The notes: generated by a model from the letters alone, not told the origin. Positions 53,901 through 64,000 are shown, counted from the first letter of the stretch. The stretch: 64,000 nt of DNA from Isochrysis galbana (GCA_018136815.1 CM030942.1:3749526-3813525), one strand, 5' to 3'. Translations and numbers: made by a program.

Positions 53901-54481
53901 CGTCCCGCCAAGGCCTTGCGCAGGATGCGCAGAGACCAGGGAGCCATGAGGAGCAAGTGGGAAGCGACGAGAGCGCGCACGCTAAGGCCACCGATTGCGT
54001 GTTGACTGGAATGCATTCTTCTTGTCGTATCGCGGGAGGTAACGAGGTGCTCTTTCAGGCGTCCGTGCCATCTGACTCCCGCTCGGTTGCTGCGGAAGCC
54101 CTCGTCGACATTGCGGATCAGCACGCGCGCGTGAAACCGCTGTTGCGTGAGGCCATTCCGCCTATCGCTGTGCAACAGGGTAGGACGGAATCTAATCCGC
54201 ATCGTTTGATGGCGACTACCTCTATTGCGCACTCTGACAACTTTGATCACAAACAACTAGGAGGATATCCGTCAGCCGCAACGTTCGGGCCGACGGGTTC
54301 GCCAGCCGATGGCGATGTCGAATCTTCCACACATTCACATTTAGGAGGAGGGTCCGTGTTGGAAGAGGATACCTACGGGGCTGAAACTGTGGCCTACGCG
54401 GACGACATTGGGGGCGCGGATGGGCTTGCTGGCGCCGAGGGCGAGTGTTTGAATGCGGACTCGCAGGCCACGGACTATTAG
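50735..54481 (+). CDS. FHA-domain protein with long coiled coil and disordered tail, six exons, 946 aa
   Basis: Exons are 50735-50845, 51148-51254, 51491-51674, 51776-51823, 51944-52186 and 52334-54481, all GT-AG and phase-consistent. The FHA domain (residues about 5-100) is split over three exons: PLVLGRSPQ, then VVLPLPFVSNAHCTLRIQ, then VVTDTSSNGTFIAGKAVG and HEGEQLTF. These give the canonical GR, S..H and SSNGTF residues that bind phosphothreonine. From about residue 120 to 420 a heptad-rich Ala/Glu/Arg coiled coil follows. The rest is Ser/Thr/Pro-rich and acidic, with many SP/TP pairs. A phospho-dependent scaffold, perhaps in DNA damage or cell-cycle signalling, is inferred only from the domain order. 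Intron 1 is largely a CT microsatellite starting 5 nt after the donor. Confidence 0.88.
50851..51050 (+). repeat. (CT)n microsatellite in intron 1 of the FHA gene
   Basis: CT tract from 50851 to about 50926, then TCCCTC/CTTCC mixed repeats and a C-run to 51045. The tract fills most of the 302-nt intron. Confidence 0.95.
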
Positions 54482-54745
54482 TAGGTTGGAGTGGACGCCG
54501 ACGTAGATGCCCGGCATTCTATAGAGTGAGAATGCTGACCTCCATTATCGCCCGACAATGTCACCTGTGTCGGCGACCATGTGCGCACGGTGCGTTATGT
54601 AGCGCCATACACCTCAACGAGTTGTTGGCCATAAATGACAGGTAAGGGTCACCGGTGTGACTTTCTTTTGCATCCGCTTGCAATTTGGTGTAAGGAACGA
54701 CGATGGAGTGAAGCTTTTGCTAAAGTGGCCGCAATGGCTTCGAGC
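54482..54745. other. Downstream region of the FHA gene
   Basis: Probable 3' UTR; no other feature was seen. Confidence 0.4.
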
Positions 54746-54990
54746 TCAATGTGTCGTCATCCAGCGGTCGGGCTTCAGTTGTCCGGCGTCATCATGGGAT
54801 GTCAATTTTTTGCCTGGCCACTTGTATTGTGTTCGGAGGATTCGTTGGGCTTGTTCGGATGGCCGGCAGGTGCGGTCTCTATCCGCAAAGCGGATCGCTC
54901 TATCCATACGGCGGTGGGCGATGTGCTGGTAGAGCATATGTGTGTATCTAGATGTGCCGACTATGGTGACGTGTAGATGCATGCGGGCGG
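54746..54990 (-). mobile_element. LINE ORF2 fragment around the zinc motif
   Basis: The - strand encodes MLYQHIAHRRMDRAIRFADR followed by DRTCR, matching YKHIAHRRVGTYNRFPGRDS of the 49841 copy, then degenerates before the second Cys. Only about 45 codons are recognisable. Confidence 0.7.
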
Positions 54991-55009
54991 AGGTTAGGCG
55001 AGGTTTCTA

Positions 55010-55475
55010 AAAAATATCTTCTCACAAATCTCCGCTGCGTGTGCGGCACGAGGCAGCGTGCTCATATTCCTCCCTACTACCCATCCTTAGCCACCTCATA
55101 GCGGAGATCCTGGGCTCGGGGAGGCCGTGCGCTCTGCGCTCTGCTTCGACCAGGGGTTGGAGAGAAAAGGGTAAACGCTTGTTAGCCCGGTCACTCACGA
55201 AGGGGGTGCGGAGGGCACCAGCTACAATGGACAATGGCGGTGAATGAAGGGCTAAATAAGCTGCCCTATAGATCCCCCTCGCTAAGCTGCGACGAGCTAG
55301 GGTCGACCCAAGAGGGAAGGAGATGGATAACACACCCGACGTATCCGAGAGTAGGACGCACCGAAAAGGACCCGAAGCTAGGAATAGGCGGTTAAGGTGG
55401 GTAACAGGGAGGTTCACTGGCATGCTGCCTCAAGCCGCACACGTAGCGGAGATTTTAAAGAAGATTTTTTTCTAC
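55010..55475. mobile_element. Two LINE 3' ends in divergent orientation
   Basis: On the - strand 55240-55010 carries the family A 3' UTR (GGTCGAAGCAGAGCGC, GGTAGTAGGGAGG, GCACGCTGCCTCGTGCCGCA, GAGAAGATATTTTTTAG). On the + strand 55380-55475 carries another (GCATGCTGCCTCAAGCCGCA, CACGTAGCGGAG, ATTTTAAAGAAGATTTTTTT). Their T-rich ends point away from each other. Confidence 0.75.
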
Positions 55476-56010
55476 ACATTTGTTCGCTGTAACCGCCGTT
55501 CGGAACCGTTCGCAGTCGGCTCTTCCGTCGCATCGTCGCTCTCTCGTCGGCTTGCTCTCTCTTGTTTCCTTCCTTCTGTGTTTCCCCGCTCAAGTGGGGA
55601 AAGATATGTTAGTGTAGGGAGATGTTGGGTGAGCAAGTTGAGTGTGCGTGTCTTGTGAGCTTGTTGTCGGTCCGGTCGGATTGGTGCCCCATCGGCCTTT
55701 GTCGCCCTCGTCTATCGCCCTAGTCGCTCCTCGCTCCCTCGTTCTCGCTCTCGCTCTCGCCCCCGTTGTAACAAGCAATCTTACAACAAGCAAAACAAGC
55801 GCACTCACTCGCGCTCTCGCTCGCTCGCTCTCGCTGTGTCATCGCCGTCGTCTCGCTCTCCCTCGCCTCCGCCCGCCACTTCTCCTCCCGCCTTGGCCTT
55901 GGAGGTTGAGGTTGAGCCCGTCCAACCCGCCATTCCCTCTTCCGCCGTTCCTTCCGCCGCTTCCCTTCCGTCCCTTCCGCTTCCTCACATTCGATCCGCA
56001 AGCTCCAATC
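55476..56010 (+). mobile_element. Repeat family B copy, truncated
   Basis: Matches the - strand of about 24720-24210: GTAACCGCCGTTCG, CGGCTCTTCCGTCGCATC, CTTCCTTCTGTGTTT, (CTCGCT)n, then a frame starting MSSPSSRSPSPPPA, and the same CCAATCCGTCAG end. It begins directly after the T-rich end of a LINE copy. Confidence 0.75.
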
Positions 56011-56671
56011 CGTCAGTCTGGAGTCAAGACGATTATAACGTTATTGTGGTGCGGCATTCGCCAACGTGGTGGGAGTTAGTGTGGGGAGCACTGTCAGAGG
56101 AACTGTGTTGTAACCAACTATGTGATATAGGTCTACCCTCCAAAGTGTGGGTGCTCCTGTACTTTTGTATTCAAGTCGGGAGGGGAGGGGGAATGGGACC
56201 TTAGGTTGCACTTTCTTACATATCATAGACTATATTCTTCCTCCTACAAAGCGCAAACGCACGTCGTTGTCGACAAATGGTGAAAACTTGTGCACGCGCC
56301 CGAGAAGGAGAGAAGGACAACACGTAGACGTGTAGTCGATGTAGCAGACGGCTCGATGTGAGAGCTTTATCGCTCGCAGGATAGAGACGGCCAAGCACAA
56401 GCTCATGCTCTTGGCCACACGGATGGCGCACGCATAGAGCAATATACTAGTAGTACTATAAATACTGCACCCGCATCGGCGACTGTCGCGATTGAGCGGG
56501 TCGGGGACCGTGCGTGAGCTCCTGGACGCCATAGATGGCGTGTGATTGACGGCTCTGCTCCGACAATGTCGTCACCTACAGCAAGACCCCTGTAGTGTCC
56601 TTGCGGACCTCTGCAAGGCGGATGCCGCATGGCGCCCCCGCCCCTTCCTCAGGTTGGCCCGATTTGCAGGC
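56011..56671. other. Intergenic region 3' of the USP gene
   Basis: No supported gene or repeat copy. The part near 56671 is probable 3' UTR of the USP gene on the other strand. Confidence 0.4.
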
Positions 56672-59546
56672 TCACATCAAGTATCCCAACGGGTCGGAGT
56701 CGGATTCTCTTGCCGGCTCGCCGGCAACGGCAGTGGCGGGCAGCGCGCACTCGATAGCGGCAGGAGAGCCGGCCGCTGCGTGGGAGCGTCGCTCGTAGAT
56801 GAGCACATAGGCCCCTGGAGTGCAGACGGAGTCGGGGTCAATGGAGGATACACTCGAGTCATTGAACTCGTGCCACGTGCCCGTCTCGGCATTGCGCGTG
56901 AACGCAGTATAATGACCGGAGGAGGTGCCGCCATAGTGATTGGACACGGCACGCAAGTCATAGACGGCCTCGCCCGCGGCGGCCGAGAGGCAGTGGCGCG
57001 AGAGGTCCAGACCGGTGATAGGAAAGTCGACGCGAGTGTCGACCTTACGCCGCCAACGGTCAGTCGAGAAGCGCTTCAGGTGGATGACGAGCAGAGGGGG
57101 AAGCGACCAGACTTGTAGCTTCTTGCGCCCCTCGCGGTGCTCCTTGCAGCGTGGGCAGTACCAAGCATTGTCGGCATCGAGGACCTCCTCGCGCGCGAAT
57201 TGGTCGAGGCAGTCGTGCAGCGTTACGGCGCCCTCATTGGGACGGCTCTTGCTACATGGGCGCGCGCTGGCGGCGACCGAGTCGGCGTCGAGCGCAGCGC
57301 GCGAGTAGCGGCCTGCGGGGCCGAAGGCGGCCGCCTCCCAAACAAGGACGGCGTACTGCGGGTGGCCTGCGCTACGACGCGAGAGCTCGAACGCGGGCGC
57401 GTCGCCCTCGGGGAGAGGCTCGCCAATCCCGTCGTTAGCGGCCGACGGCACAAAGTAGGTGCTGTCAGTCCGGCGGAGGGCCCAGCCGCGGCCGCGGCAG
57501 CTGGCCGAAGACTCGGGCGTCGCAGCGTCGATAGGCACGTGGCCGAGTTCCTCCACCTCGGATCCGTCTGTGCTCGATGCCCTTGAGACGGCGGCCGAGT
57601 CACGCCAGTCGCGGCGCGGGCCGGTGCGGCTGGGCGCATTCAGATCGGGGGGTGCTGCGTCACCGGCGAGCAGACTTGTCGATTCCTCGTCCATTGGGTC
57701 GGCCGGCGCCGCCTCGTACCGACGGAGCTCGGCTTCGACAGTAGCGTGCAGTTCGGAGCCGGTCGCGTCGGCAGGCACTGACAGCAGGATGGGCAGCCCG
57801 ACGTGCTGCGCGCCCGCGAGGGGCGAGTCAGATTGCAGCAGCTGCACGAGCACAAGAGGCACGTCACCCGCCTCGGCAGGCAGGTCGTCGTCGCACGCGG
57901 TCGAGCCGCTCTCTTCGTCGGAGCCGCCGAGCGAGACGCCAGAGGCGGCGGTGCCATTCGGCGCGGAGGGAACCAAGGCGAGCGGGAAAGGCCCCGCAGC
58001 AGGCGGCGGCGCAGAGGCGGCCGCGCGGCCGTCGAATGCGGCAACGTCATCGACCTCATACAAGAAGATGAAATCGCCGTCATAGAGGCGCTCGATGGCG
58101 TCCTCGCCGCGGAAGAACTTGTGCAGCTTATGGTGGAACACCTCGCATGGCAGCAGTGAGCTCGCAGGCAGCCCGCGCTGTGCGGCGGCGGTAGCAACCA
58201 GTTCGGCGAGCGTCGCGTCGCGCCGCAGCTCGAGCGCCAGAATACGTAGCGCGCCGTCTCGCTCGCGCAATGTGACGTGAACGACTCGCATACCCGCCGC
58301 GCCGATGGGCAGCGCGAGGCTCATGAAGGGGTCGAACGTGAGCGACACCTTGTCACACACAGGACAGCAGACCTGCGACTTGAAGAGACCCTCGAAGAGG
58401 TCGGCTATGGTCGAATCGTACCGTCGCCGGTGCCTTGCCAGCACCTCGGCGGCGACTACTTCATCAGGCTCCCCATTAGCTTCGAAGTTGGGCACATATG
58501 GCTGTGGCGCCACACGGTTGACATCCTCATTGAGCCGGTCGAGCAGGAAGTTGCAAAGCTCCTGTGAGTCCTGCTGGCCAAAGCCAGCGAACTGCGGCCC
58601 TATACGGCCGAGCACCTCTTTGAATGCGCGCGGCGAGATAGGTGCGCCGCCGCCGTCAGCCATCGCACGCAATAATTCGGCAAAAGCGCGCGAGAGTTCG
58701 CCGCCGGTGGAGAACACGTTGCGTGTGTTGACCTGCGGGAGAAGAGGACGACGAGTAAGGAGAGGGCAATGTGTCACAACAGAGACGCCGCGGTGACAGT
58801 CTGGCTCTTGCAGAGTCCTCCCAGGTGAAGAGGAAGCGTGTTGGCTCCAAGACGTGAAGAGTGAAGGTTTAGCGCGAGATGCAAGTTAAAGAAGAGGTGA
58901 AGAGCGCGCGTGCGCACTGCCCCAACCTGACACTCATTTAAGAAGAGTGAGGTGGACAGAATCGCACCAGGCGAGTAGCGTGCGTGCGATTGGATTGCAT
59001 GCTCAAGGCAGAGGCGTCTGCTGAGCGCTGCCGTGCCGCCGGCGCTCGTGGCCTCGAAATGGAGCACACGGTAAGGGGAACAGTGGAACGTGCTGCGCCC
59101 AGGTTGTGGTGCGAGCGTGTGGCTGTGGCGGTCGGGGGAATAGCGTGCTTTGTATACTGCGTGCGTCCTCTCGGCTCTCTATCAGTCTGCAAATATGAAG
59201 AAAAAGAAAGAGGAGATGAGGACGAAGGTAAGACGTGCGGGGGTCGAGTGGGTCGAGTGGGTGGACAGAGGGTGGTGTGGGTGGAGAGAGCGTGGGGAGA
59301 GTCAAGAGAGGGGAGAGAGCGTGGAGGGAGGGGAGAGAGGGGAGAGAGGGGCGAGAGGGTGGGGAGAGGGCGGAGAGATAGTGGAGAAGGAGTGGAGATT
59401 TGGCCGCTCTCCTCTCTCTCGAAGTGCGCAGAGATGAAGAAGGAGGCTAGCGGAGGAAGTGCCGCGAGACACTGGAGGGTGGAGGCGAGGTAGCAGCTGT
59501 TGCCCAGGTTGACGAGGCCGCTGGAGAAGCGCGGGCGGGTGCTCAT
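56672..59546 (-). CDS. Ubiquitin-specific protease, USP4/USP15-like catalytic domain
   Basis: Exon 1 from ATG 59546 encodes the Cys box GLVNLGNSCYLASTLQCL (catalytic Cys 18). The large exon (acceptor at about 58735, stop at 56672) continues with STGGELSRAFAELL, PQFAGFGQQDSQELCNFLLD, a CxxC zinc ribbon half (QVCCPVCDKVS), a ubiquitin-like/insert region, the other half (AWYCPRCKEHREGRKKLQVW), LPPLLVIHLKRFS, the His box NHYGGTSSGHYTAF and WHEFNDSSVSSI. Order and motifs match USP4/11/15. Such enzymes cleave ubiquitin from proteins. The junction between exon 1 and the large exon is unresolved: no GT donor follows SAHFE, so a small exon, a non-canonical donor or a sequence error is needed. There is no DUSP domain upstream of the Cys box in this model. 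Confidence 0.87.
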
Positions 59547-59574
59547 GGCGAGAGGGGGAGCGGCGGCAGCAGGG

Positions 59575-59586
59575 GCCGCTAGGGGG

Positions 59587-59619
<33 letters not shown>

Positions 59620-59943
59620 AGAGAGACGTAGAAACAGAGAAGAGAGAGGGAGAATAGCTCCTATAATGTATTTGGAGGAGGGGGGGGAGAGGGGTGCGCG
59701 GCGGAGGAGAGAGGGAGGGAGATAGAGGCGGAGAGAAGAGAGAGAGAGAAGAGAAGAGGAGAGAACAGGGAGAGAACGCGAAAGACGCGAGGCGACTGAC
59801 TGTGTCTGAGGAGGAGAAAAGGAGAGAGAGAGAGAGGAAGAGATTGTGGAGAGGGCATCTGCGAGATAGTGACTACGAGTCGATTCTCTTCTCTCACAGT
59901 GAGTGTCGCCGTGGGGATGCGACGTCTCTCTCTCAAAAGGGAA

Positions 59944-59976
<33 letters not shown>

Positions 59977-59983
59977 GGGACAG

Positions 59984-60015
<32 letters not shown>

Positions 60016-60053
60016 ATGAAGCAGAGGAGGGGACGACGACGACGGAGTAGGAG

Positions 60054-60086
<33 letters not shown>

Positions 60087-60100
60087 CAGAAGAAGGAGGA
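59575..60100 (+). repeat. (GA)n microsatellite upstream of the USP gene
   Basis: Imperfect GA tracts at 59588-59640, 59735-59760 and 59938-60012, with a non-repetitive segment at 59765-59935. Frames over it are artefacts of the repeat. Confidence 0.9.
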
Positions 60101-60436
60101 GAAGATGCAGCTGCTTGAAGATCTTAGATCTGAGCATCCCCAGGAGGAGGGGAGAGAGAGGAGAGGAGGAGAGAGAGAAGGGGTCCAACCCACGAAGGGT
60201 CTCCATAGGCTATATATAAGTCATGCTCGTGTACGTCCTCGACTATTTTAAGAAGGGGCCTGGTCCGCACTGAAACTTCACGGCTTCTTCTTCTTCTGAA
60301 AAGAAAAAGAGAGGGCGCGAGGAGAGGCGCGGCGCGTCGCACGAAAAACAAAACTTCTGACCATTCTGGGCCACCAACTAGGAATACTACTAGTAAGTAG
60401 TAAGTCTAGGTCTGTCTACCTCTCTACCGACATCGC

Positions 60437-60456
60437 TAGCAGGGCGGTCAAACAGG
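60437..60456 (+). repeat. Isolated AGGGCGGTCAAACAGG terminus, copy 5
   Basis: 16 bases identical to the terminus of the dispersed repeat at 11335, 31110, 34410 and 45665. I see no further match downstream. Confidence 0.6.
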
Positions 60457-60737
60457 AAGCTCTTCTTCTGGTTGCCTAGGACGCTTCAGAGAGGAGGAGT
60501 CCATCGCGATTGTGGCACAAGGTGCGGAGCTCGAGGAAAAACATTTTTTCGTCAAGCGCACAAATTTTATCTTCATCGCTCAGCTGGAGCTGGGAATGAC
60601 TTCGCGGCGTGAGCCGCCGCGGCGGGGCCACGCGTGTTGTCGACCATGTCTTGGGTCGCAACATGTCAGCCCAGTGCCCTTCCACAGACCCCCCCTTCCT
60701 CGCCCTCGTCGACAAGCGTGCGCCGAAGCGAGGGGAC

Positions 60738-60960
60738 AATGAATGAGAAGAAGAAGCAGAAGGAGGCAGTGAGGCAGGTGGATGAAGCTGCTGCTGCGCC
60801 GCTTGCCGAGAGGCTTGCCGAGGGGGTGTCCGCTGCGGGCAGTCGCCAACCCCGGCTCAGTGGTGGTCAAACCACCCTGAGCTTCAACGCGAATGCGAAG
60901 AAGGCGTGCGACGCGGCGATTGCCGAGTTTTTATGCGTGCAAAATCCCGGCTGCAACGGC
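60738..60960 (+). pseudogene. Possible hAT-like transposase N-terminal remnant
   Basis: The frame starting MNEKKKQKEAVRQVDEAAAA continues to GGQTTLSFNANAKKACDAAI, then AEF. The pattern of a basic lead, a Q-T-L-F motif and a K-x-D-AIAxF helix resembles the segment between the BED finger and the core in hAT transposases. Homology is short and the rest of the frame is repeat sequence. This could be chance. Confidence 0.3.
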
Positions 60961-61029
60961 GGACCATCCAAAGTTTGCGGCGATGATTGCGGCATGCTAG
61001 CCGCACGGGCGCACGTGTGCGGGCGCTCG

Positions 61030-61830
61030 CCACCGTCCAAATACGGAGGACGGAGGGGCACATGGAGGGGGTTTCAAATACGGCAAATACGGTCTATATT
61101 TGGCCTTCGGCCAAATACGGTGAATATGTATCTCCCAACTATGTCGGAGCGAAGCTCGTTTCCTCTTTGGAAACGAGTCGCGAAGGCGCACCGGCGGCTA
61201 GCGCGGCGCACGGTTCGTCCGGGGAGCCCGGAACGGGCTCATCGGGAGAACGGGGAGGGCAAATGACGGGCATATGTGAAATGGACGGGAGAGTGGCACG
61301 GAACGCGAATCGGAGGGACGGAGGATGTAAGAAGGGGCGCGGCGAGCAGATACCGCTTACTTGGGACTCGTAGGGACTTGTAGACTCGAATGGCTGACTC
61401 GGAAGACTCGTGGCTTGGGGTACTAGTACTAGGGACGGGTACAGATTTCGGAATTTTTTTTCAAAATTTGGGGCCCTTATGCCGCGCGCCATTTCGCGCG
61501 AAATTTCGCGAAATTTAGGTGGCAAAAGGGATCCACAAGGGGGCTATACCGGGGGGGGCCGGAAAAGGGGACCGGGGACGGGGGGGGGGGGGGGGGGCGG
61601 GAGGCGGGATGGAAGGGGGGCGCGCGCGGGAGCGCGCGCTCGGCATGGTCTCGCCCCGCCGAAATTAGACCCCTCGAAGCTCGAAATTTGCTCCAACCTC
61701 ATCGAAATTTCGAATCGAAATAAGGGTGGGTTTGGATCGAAACTCTGGCCGGAGCCAATCTGGGAGTAAATACGAATTTTGTATTTGGCTGCCTTCGCAG
61801 GCCCCCCCAACGTATTTCCCATTCTTCTAC
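61030..61830 (+). repeat. Short ACGG/AATACGG repeat ending GTAT(T/C)TCCCA, copies 2 and 3
   Basis: Copy 2 at about 61065-61135 has AAATACGG units, TTTGGCCTTCGGCCAAA (a hairpin) and GTATCTCCCA. Copy 3 at about 61766-61823 has AAATACG, TTTGGCTGCCTTCGCAGGCC and ACGTATTTCCCA. Between them lie a G-run (61580-61598) and AT-rich sequence without a gene. Confidence 0.6.
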
Positions 61831-62064
61831 ACACTCAACTCCATCGCTGTGAAGGGGCGGGTCGCCATCATCCTCGCTGCGGCACTCATGATTTACTAAT
61901 AGTAACAACGAGAACAATGGGATGACGGTCCTTCGCCGTACAAGCAAATTCGCGACATAAACAGAAAGATGAAATCTTGTAAACAGAGAAGAAACACACG
62001 GGAGTGGGGGGTGGCCCTTCCCCGCGTATGGTCGTGAGACGGAGCGAGAGACGACGAGAACGGC

Positions 62065-62212
62065 GTCCTCTCGGGGCGGCGCAGTGAAAACCCCTCGCGA
62101 CCAGCAGGCCTCTTGAGAAACCCCCTTTTCCTCGCGGTTCACACGGGATTAATCCGTGCTCGGGCAAGTGAAGCCTCCGCAGTGAAACCTCAGTGAAACC
62201 CGCGCAAAACAC
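62065..62212 (+). repeat. Dispersed repeat with GTGAAACC motifs, copy 2
   Basis: Matches 39062-39240 in the same orientation and ends 47 bp before the start codon of the oxygenase gene, so it may form its promoter or 5' UTR. Confidence 0.65.
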
Positions 62213-62258
62213 CTCTAGAGAAGAGAAGCTATCTCCCCGACCAACCTCTCTCTCTGGC

Positions 62259-64000
62259 ATGGCCTCCCTCGCTCGCTCAGCGCTCGCCGCTGCTTGCGGC
62301 CAATGGGAGCGTGCCGGCGGTCACACCGTTACATCTTCGACACTGGCGACTCCCTCTTGCGAGACCTTTGCTCTGCTTCAGGCGGCGGGTGCGCTCGAGG
62401 CCGAGGCAGAGGCTGCAGTGCTCTCTCTGAGGTTTGCCAACGCTGGTGGCACACTCCGCCCACCAAAGCCGAGGGAGGCGCCCCCTGGGGCGGACGATCT
62501 GTCGGATGGATCGGAGGCGCAGGCGGCACTTGTTGCAGCGAGGGTCGCCCGTGGCCGGCGCGAGGAGCTCGTGCACGTTCGGCCAGCCGACGGGCGAGTG
62601 CGAGCGGCGGATGGTTCGCTTCGGCTGCTGGTGAGCGCGCTCGTCTCGCCTGACGAGTGCCAAATCCTCCTTTCGGCGGGCGTTGTTATGATGGCCTCCG
62701 CCTTCTCGCGATGCGGCCAGACGACGCTCGGACTCTCCCCTGCGCTCGTACACCGACTGGGCGGTTGCAGCGAGCTTGCGCCGGCAGTGCCGCTCCTCTA
62801 CCGCGCGGTCGAGCGTGCGCGCCGCCAAGTGGCTGCTGCCGTCGGCACGCCGCTCGAGCGTTGGCGGCTGAGCGACGCCACCTTCACGCGGCTCCGCCCG
62901 ACCATTCTGCCGGGTGAGACTGCGCCCGCCGGGGTGGTGGTCGGAGCGCTCGCTTGCGAGGCGGGAGCGCTCGACGTGGGCGTCTGCCGCGGCGACCGGT
63001 TTTGCTACTGGCGCCCTCACATTGATCAGGTGCGCAGTGCGTGCAGTCTAACATCGGCCATGCACAACGACCGCCGATGCGCAGCCCGTCAGTGCGGAGT
63101 ACTCGCCAGTACACCCTGCGGCCGTACTGAGCGGCCCTCGCGCAACAGGTAAGTGTCGCCGAATACGAGCAGTCCGCGCTGCTCTACCTCACGACGCATG
63201 GCAAAGATTTTGAGGGCGGTCGCCTCATCTTCCACGACGAGGTGCGTCCGCCAGCACCGCGACCCAACGCGTGCGCGGCACGGATTCAATACGGCTCCTT
63301 GTCCCCGCTCGTGCAGGCAGCCGACACGGTCATTTTGCCCGAGGCCGGCCTCCTGGTCTCATTTGGCAGTGGCGTGCCCAACCTGCACTCTGTTGAGCGG
63401 CTGACGCATGGCTCGCGCTTCGCGCTCACAATGTGGTTCACCACGGTGCCCCCCGATGAAAGCGCGCCCACCGATTCGACACACAAGGCCATGATGGAGT
63501 GGGCCATGAAGGCTGTCGACGCAGAGGTGGCCGGCAGCGGCACCCTCGGCATACCGCCTGCCCCACTGCCGGCCTTTGTGGGTGACGGCATACCCACGCG
63601 CGATGAGGCGCTCGTCTCTGCCGCCATGTGCTCCCTTCCGCCCAATGACCCGCTATGCTCAGCCCTGCTCACGGCTCACGCCAAGCCGGGCGCTGACCTT
63701 GGTGCGGTCCTCCGGACGAAGCTAGGCCTTGATGCCACCTTTGCGCAGTCGCTACTAGGTCCAACCATTTCCCTCCGCTCGACCGTCAATCCACTAGCGA
63801 ACGCCCTTGCCGCTGGCGCGAGCATCCCTCTCGGCGAGGAAGCTTCGCCGCTCCTCGCGCGCCTACGTAGTCGTATCCAGACCGTCGAGGCCCTCAATGC
63901 CACCTTGACACGCGTACTTTCTGGGCGCCCTCTTGTCGCCACTGGTGAGGACTCAGACGTGGCGAAGGTCATTGAGGATGCTGCCGCCTTGGACGACATC
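62259..64000 (+). CDS. OGFOD3-like 2-oxoglutarate/Fe(II) oxygenase, 3' end outside window
   Basis: Exons are 62259-63029, 63149-63241 and 63317 to the window end (open), all phase 0 with GT-AG. The double-stranded beta-helix motifs are complete: CYWRPHIDQ gives the iron ligands H254 and D256, VSVAEYEQSALLYLTTHG and DFEGGRLIF follow in exon 2, and exon 3 has AGLLVSFGSGVPNLHSVERL with the distal ligand H312, and GSRFALTMWFT with the 2-oxoglutarate-binding R322, ten residues after it as in prolyl-4-hydroxylase-type enzymes. OGFOD3/P4H-like proteins hydroxylate protein side chains; the substrate here is unknown. The about 250-residue N-terminal part and the region after residue 340 are unassigned. 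No signal peptide is evident. Confidence 0.82.

Noticed and set aside
57459-58085. Long + strand frame opposite the USP gene
   Set aside because: It is antisense to well-supported USP coding sequence and has no motif; it is a GC-rich shadow.

Overview
The window is nuclear DNA of a eukaryote. It is GC-rich and its genes carry short GT-AG introns (about 60-230 nt, longer where a microsatellite sits inside). It is full of long (GA)n/(CT)n and homopolymer tracts, has one 100-N assembly gap, and is riddled with broken non-LTR retrotransposon copies. The gene families present (DNAJC22-like TM2/J protein, Cgr1, SLC25A38-type carrier, FHA coiled-coil protein, USP15-like protease, OGFOD3-like oxygenase, a multi-exon metallophosphoesterase) fit a unicellular alga. 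A haptophyte is my best guess from GC content, microsatellite load and gene style, but this is inference. No rRNA, tRNA or CRISPR was seen.

Layout. 1-3869: 3'-terminal exons of an unrecognised low-complexity protein with eight identical 30-bp repeats. 4765-8300: LINE fragments in opposite orientations and a diverged tandem repeat. 9670-11094: DNAJC22-like membrane J protein. 11095-15600: repeats, microsatellites and the gap. 15631-16593: fucosyltransferase-like protein. 16990-17640: LINE fragments. 17791-18587: a four-exon CGR1/CCDC86 rRNA-processing gene of 120 aa. 18600-21550: repeats. 21560-22537: mitochondrial type-III J protein. 23100-26165: LINE mosaic with a nested insertion. 26968-28224: SLC25A38-like mitochondrial glycine carrier. 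29941-31008 (-): DUF2156/LPG-synthase-like protein. 31110-34410: foldback repeat and two LINE copies. 34731-36364: four-exon SANT-like coiled-coil protein. 36365-39250: microsatellites and tandem repeats. 39402-42574 (-): seven-exon metallophosphoesterase. 43290-45300: LINE inside LINE. 45975-46455: MITE-like element. 46813-47566: PAN/Apple-like type II membrane protein. 48230-49841: LINE ORF2 C-terminal half. 50735-54481: six-exon FHA/coiled-coil protein. 54746-56010: LINE and family-B fragments. 56672-59546 (-): ubiquitin-specific protease. 60700-62210: transposase-like fragment and short repeats. 62259-64000: OGFOD3-like oxygenase, cut by the window end.

The host genes do not form an operon or an evident pathway. 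They are single housekeeping-type genes (protein folding, rRNA processing, haem/glycine transport, deubiquitination, phosphorylation reading) separated by mobile DNA. The most interesting item is the retrotransposon family. Eight copies start exactly with a short terminal hairpin whose sequence changes while its pairing is kept, followed 2-6 nt later by the ORF1 start (ATGGAGCGCGCGCC in most copies). Its 3' ends are T-rich rather than A-rich. Two copies have lost their interior but kept both ends, and sense and antisense pieces are repeatedly joined at internal breakpoints. Exon models were built by hand from reading frame, splice signals and family motifs; no alignments could be run.
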